The notes below the pieces were generated by a model. The model was not told the DNA's origin. It saw nothing but the letters and a program-made list of their open reading frames with translations, and ran no database searches. The position numbers were made by a program, and so were the translations under genes. Source: Zoogloeaceae bacterium (lineage in GTDB: Bacteria > Pseudomonadota > Gammaproteobacteria > Burkholderiales > Rhodocyclaceae). From it: a stretch of 18,054 nt of DNA. This document shows, piece after piece, positions 14,799 through 18,054 of this stretch. The DNA lies in the NCBI GenBank assembly GCA_031274855.1, contig JAISPO010000164.1:1-18054 (forward strand). The letters are read 5' to 3'. Each line of letters opens with the position of its first letter. Position 1 is the first letter of the stretch.

Positions 14799-15973
14799 TT
14801 TCCTTCGAGCTTTGGTGGCTGCTTGCCTTGCCGGCGCTGTTCTTGCTGGGTTGGCTGGCGGCCCGCGTCGACATCAGACAGTTGCAGAAAGAGTCGCGCG
14901 CCCTGCCCAAGTCTTACTTCAAGGGCCTCAACTTTCTGCTCAACGAGCAGCCGGACAAGGCCATCGAGGCGTTTCTCGAAGCGGCCAAAGTTGATCCCGA
15001 AACAATAGAACTGTACTTTGCGCTCGGCAACCTGTTCCGGCGGCGCGGCGAAACCGACCGCGCAATTCGGGTGCACCAGAATCTGGTGGGCCGCGAAGGT
15101 CTGCGCGACGATCAGCGGCTGCACGCGCTGGCCGAACTCGGTCAGGATTATCTGAAAGCCGGTCTGCTCGATCGCGCCGAAGATATCTTCCTCAAACTGA
15201 GAGGCACCGAACGCAACGAGGAGGCGCTACGGGCGCTGCTCGAAATTTTTCAGCAGGAAAAGGAATGGCTCAAGGCCATCGACATTGCCGAAGCCATGCC
15301 CGATCACTCCGACCATCTCTGGCAAAAAGAAGTTGCCGAGTTTCGTTGCGAACTGGCATCGACGGCGCTCCTGCATGGCCGTCACGAAGAAGCCCGCGAT
15401 CACCTTGAAGCGGCGCTGTCCGCCAACCGCCGCTGCGTGCGGGCGACCATCCTGCTCGGCGATCTGGCGCAGGCCAGGGGGCAGGGCGCTGAAGCCATCG
15501 GAGCATGGATGCGCGTCGAGCAGCAGAGTCCGGTGTATTTATCGCTGGTGGCTGAGAAACTGATGACGGCGCACCGGCAAAGCGGCGATGCACCACGCGG
15601 CGCGGCCTTGCTGCGCGGCTATCTTGAGCGGCATCCCTCGATTGACCTGCTGGATGCGGTGTTTCAGGCAGAGCTTGATACCGCAGGCCCCGAATCCGCA
15701 TACAAAATCGTGCGCGCCGAACTGAAGCGCAACCCGACGCTGCTCGGGCTTGATAAATTCCTCGAAGCGCAGGTACTGGTCGCGCCGGCGGAACGGCGCG
15801 GCGATCTGGAACTGCTGAAGAACCTGATCCACGGCCATACGCGGCGGGTCGCCCGCTATCAATGCGACCAATGCGGTTTCAAGGCGCGGCAATTCCATTG
15901 GCGCTGCCCCGCCTGCGGCGGCTGGGAAACCTACCCGCCGCGCCGCACGGAAGAATTCGATTTGACGCCCTGA
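14795..15973 (+). CDS. lapB: Lipopolysaccharide assembly protein B
   Basis: This 392-residue membrane-anchored TPR protein matches LapB (YciM). In E. coli LapB works with FtsH to control LpxC turnover and thereby balances LPS and phospholipid synthesis. A single N-terminal membrane helix (residues 4-20) is followed by YFKGLNFLLNEQPDKAIEAF, the start of a TPR array, with LYFALGNLFRRRGETDRAIR as the next repeat and further repeats to about residue 340. The C-terminal rubredoxin-like metal knuckle has Cys357, Cys360, Cys371 and Cys374 (CDQCGF and CPACGGW). The length is close to E. coli LapB (389). Its hldA and hldD neighbours fit an LPS role. Confidence 0.94.
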   Translation: MISFELWWLLALPALFLLGWLAARVDIRQLQKESRALPKSYFKGLNFLLNEQPDKAIEAFLEAAKVDPETIELYFALGNLFRRRGETDRAIRVHQNLVGREGLRDDQRLHALAELGQDYLKAGLLDRAEDIFLKLRGTERNEEALRALLEIFQQEKEWLKAIDIAEAMPDHSDHLWQKEVAEFRCELASTALLHGRHEEARDHLEAALSANRRCVRATILLGDLAQARGQGAEAIGAWMRVEQQSPVYLSLVAEKLMTAHRQSGDAPRGAALLRGYLERHPSIDLLDAVFQAELDTAGPESAYKIVRAELKRNPTLLGLDKFLEAQVLVAPAERRGDLELLKNLIHGHTRRVARYQCDQCGFKARQFHWRCPACGGWETYPPRRTEEFDLTP

Positions 15974-15991
15974 TTTTTTGAGGACAGCACG

Positions 15992-16918
15992 ATGCACATT
16001 CCCGATACCTCAAAGGCGCGCATTCTGGTCGTTGGCGATGTCATGCTCGACCGTTACTGGTTCGGCGATGTCAGCCGCATTTCGCCGGAAGCGCCGGTGC
16101 CGGTGGTCAAGATTGACCGCGTCGACGAGCGGCCGGGCGGCGCGGCCAACGTGGCGCGTAACTGCTCGGCGCTGGGCGCGAAAGTTTCCCTGCTGTCGGT
16201 AGTGGGCACGGACGAGGCGGGCGCGGCGCTGACGCGCTTGCTGGCAGCGTCGTCGATTGACGCCAGCCTGCATGAAGACGCCGGACTCAACACGACGGTC
16301 AAGCTGCGCGTGATTGGCCGCCAGCAGCAACTGTTGCGCATTGATTTTGAAAACACTCCGGCGCACGAAGTCTTGCAGGCGAAGCTGGCCGAGTTCACGC
16401 AGCGGCTGCCGGATTGCGACGTGGTCATTCTTTCCGACTACGGCAAGGGCGGCCTGACGCACATCGGCGACATGATCCGCGCCGCGCGAGCCGCGGGCAA
16501 GCCGATACTGGTCGATCCGAAAGGCGACGACTATGCGCGTTATGCCGGTGTCAGCGTCATTACGCCCAATCGGGCGGAGTTGCGCGAAGTCATTGGCCGC
16601 TGGCGCGATGAAACCGACCTGCGCGAGCGGGCTGAGCAATTGCGCCGCAAACTGGCTATCGAAGCCCTGCTGCTGACCCGCTCCGAAGAAGGCATGAGCC
16701 TGTTCAGCGCCGACGGCACGGTGAATGAACCGGCGCTGGCGCGTGAAGTTTTCGATGTCAGCGGCGCGGGCGACACCGTCATCGCCACACAGGCGGTAAT
16801 GATGGCCAGCGGCGTCGGGTTGGCCGATGCCATGCGGCTGGCCAATCGGGCGGCGGGCATTGTCGTCGGCAAGCTGGGTACCGCCGTTTGCACTCTGGAT
16901 GAATTGAAAGCGAGCTAA
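15992..16918 (+). CDS. hldA: D-glycero-beta-D-manno-heptose-7-phosphate kinase
   Basis: This 308-residue PfkB-family kinase phosphorylates heptose 7-phosphate at C1 on the way to ADP-heptose for the LPS inner core. It begins ILVVGDVMLDRYWFGDVSRISPEAPVPVV, typical of the RfaE kinase domain. Sugar-kinase motifs are GGAANVARN at 49-57 and DVSGAGD at 255-261, where Asp261 is the predicted catalytic base. The nucleotidyltransferase domain found in the E. coli HldE fusion is absent, so a separate hldC is expected elsewhere. A TGAGGA ribosome-binding site lies in the 18-bp gap after lapB, and hldD follows after 3 bp. Confidence 0.93.
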   Translation: MHIPDTSKARILVVGDVMLDRYWFGDVSRISPEAPVPVVKIDRVDERPGGAANVARNCSALGAKVSLLSVVGTDEAGAALTRLLAASSIDASLHEDAGLNTTVKLRVIGRQQQLLRIDFENTPAHEVLQAKLAEFTQRLPDCDVVILSDYGKGGLTHIGDMIRAARAAGKPILVDPKGDDYARYAGVSVITPNRAELREVIGRWRDETDLRERAEQLRRKLAIEALLLTRSEEGMSLFSADGTVNEPALAREVFDVSGAGDTVIATQAVMMASGVGLADAMRLANRAAGIVVGKLGTAVCTLDELKAS

Positions 16919-16921
16919 GCC

Positions 16922-17920
16922 ATGTACACCATCGTCACCGGCGCTGCCGGTTTCATCGGCTCCAATATCGTCAAAGCCCTGAACGAGCGCGGCACGAAGG
17001 CGATCATTGCCGTCGATAATCTCACCAAGGCCGACAAATTCAGGAATCTGGTTGATTGCGAAATTGCCGACTATCTCGACAAAAAAGAATTTCTCGATCT
17101 CGTTGAAGCCGGTCAGTTCGACGGCGCGGTCGACGCGGTTCTCCATCAGGGCGCCTGCTCCGACACCATGGAAACCGATGGCCGCTACATGATGGACAAC
17201 AACTACCGCTACTCGGCCAGCCTGCTTGATTTCTGTCTGGATCAGGAAATCCCCTACCTGTACGCATCGAGCGCCGCAGTCTATGGCGGCGGCAAAGTTT
17301 TTACAGAAGCGCGCGAACACGAAGGCCCGCTCAATGTTTACGGCTACTCGAAATTCCTGTTCGATCAACAGGTCAGGCAACGGCTGCGCGACGCCAATTC
17401 TCAAGTGGTTGGCTTCCGCTATTTCAACGTCTACGGGCCGCGCGAACAGCACAAGGGCCGCATGGCCTCGGTAGCCTTTCATCACTTCAACCAGTACCGC
17501 GAACACGGAAAAGTCAAACTGTTCACCGGCTGCGACGGCTACGGCAATGGCGAACAAAGCCGTGACTTCGTTTTCATTGAGGACGTGGTCAAAGTCAATC
17601 TTCATTTCCTCGACCATCCCGAAAAGTCCGGCATCTTCAACCTCGGCACAGGCCGTGCCCAGCCTTTCAACGATGTCGCGACATCGACCGTCAACGCCTG
17701 CCGCGCACTGGAAGGCAAACCACCCCTGTCCTTGCAGGAAATGATCAGCCAAGGCATCGTCGAATACGTCGACTTCCCCGAAGCACTAAAAGGCAAATAC
17801 CAAAGCTATACCCAAGCCGACATCAGCAAACTCCGCGCCGCCGGTTATCACGAACCTTTCCACACCGTCGAGCAGGGCGTCACCAAGTACGTCAATATCC
17901 TGGCCGGCAGACCTGCCTGA
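16922..17920 (+). CDS. hldD: ADP-L-glycero-D-manno-heptose 6-epimerase
   Basis: This 332-residue extended short-chain dehydrogenase converts ADP-D,D-heptose to ADP-L,D-heptose, the last step in making the LPS core heptose donor. The N-terminal nucleotide-binding motif GAAGFIG is at 7-13. Tyr140 and Lys144 form the YxxxK pair (YGYSK), and Lys178 (EQHKGRMASVAFH) coincides with the second catalytic residue known from E. coli HldD. It is about 20 residues longer than the E. coli enzyme. It forms a pair with hldA, separated by 3 bp, and its ribosome-binding site is weak, suggesting translational coupling. Confidence 0.95.
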   Translation: MYTIVTGAAGFIGSNIVKALNERGTKAIIAVDNLTKADKFRNLVDCEIADYLDKKEFLDLVEAGQFDGAVDAVLHQGACSDTMETDGRYMMDNNYRYSASLLDFCLDQEIPYLYASSAAVYGGGKVFTEAREHEGPLNVYGYSKFLFDQQVRQRLRDANSQVVGFRYFNVYGPREQHKGRMASVAFHHFNQYREHGKVKLFTGCDGYGNGEQSRDFVFIEDVVKVNLHFLDHPEKSGIFNLGTGRAQPFNDVATSTVNACRALEGKPPLSLQEMISQGIVEYVDFPEALKGKYQSYTQADISKLRAAGYHEPFHTVEQGVTKYVNILAGRPA

Positions 17921-17935
17921 TCCGGTCAACGGGCG

Positions 17936-18054
17936 ATGACTCCGACACTGGTTTTCGATATTGAGACGATCCCCGATGTAACGGGGCTACGCAACCTGTA
18001 CGCGCTGCCGTCCGCGCTTTCCGATGCCGAGGTGGCCGAATTCGCTTTCCAGAA
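17936..18054 (+). CDS. PolB-like 3'-5' exonuclease (5' end only)
   Basis: The window ends after 39 codons of this frame. The start MTPTLVFDIETIPDV contains the DxE exonuclease motif (Asp8, Glu10). FDIETIPD is typical of the predicted 3'-5' exonuclease family related to the proofreading domain of DNA polymerase B. The ATG lies 15 bp after the hldD stop without a clear ribosome-binding site. The remaining exonuclease motifs would lie beyond the window, so activity cannot be judged. Confidence 0.75.
   Translation, partial: MTPTLVFDIETIPDVTGLRNLYALPSALSDAEVAEFAFQ

Overview
The window reads as a chromosomal segment of a Gram-negative betaproteobacterium, probably near Rhodocyclales or Nitrosomonadales. 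This is inferred from the gene order gyrA-serC-serA ... pheA-hisC-tyrA-aroA-cmk-rpsA-ihfB-lapA-lapB-hldA-hldD, the high GC of the housekeeping genes and the protein sequences. No rRNA is present to confirm the taxonomy. Apart from one short insert, all genes lie on the + strand and are tightly packed.

Layout. (1) 1-346 has no gene. It is an imperfect inverted duplication of the gyrA 5' region, folded around a perfect hairpin at 200-226; the right-hand copy carries a plausible gyrA promoter. (2) 347-5181: gyrA, serC and serA (DNA gyrase A plus two steps of serine synthesis), with gaps of 5 and 18 bp. (3) 5182-7373 is an accessory insert of different character. It holds a 34-bp-period tandem repeat, a low-GC minus-strand gene for a lipoprotein with a TolB-like propeller flanked by 19-bp direct repeats, and a minus-strand VapBC-type toxin-antitoxin pair with a well-formed promoter/operator. 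(4) 7374-12390 is an aromatic amino acid operon: pheA, hisC, tyrA and an aroA-cmk fusion, with ATGA/TAATG-type overlaps from hisC onward. (5) 12485-14513: rpsA and ihfB. (6) 14535-17920 is an envelope/LPS block: lapA, lapB, hldA, hldD. (7) 17936 to the end: start of a PolB-like 3'-5' exonuclease.

How the genes fit together. SerC and SerA supply serine. PheA, TyrA, AroA and the HisC-like aminotransferase cover the shikimate-to-Phe/Tyr branch. Cmk, fused to AroA, supplies CDP and ties the operon to the conserved cmk-rpsA-ihfB segment. LapA/LapB and HldA/HldD act together in LPS: LapB couples LpxC turnover to LPS assembly, and HldA/HldD make the ADP-heptose for the inner core.

Most of the window is ordinary core genome. 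The items most worth a second look are the diverged inverted duplication of the gyrA start (biology or assembly chimera), the linkerless AroA-Cmk fusion, and the scar-like repeats and iterated 10-bp motifs in the serA-pheA insert. I did not find a convincing new multi-gene system.
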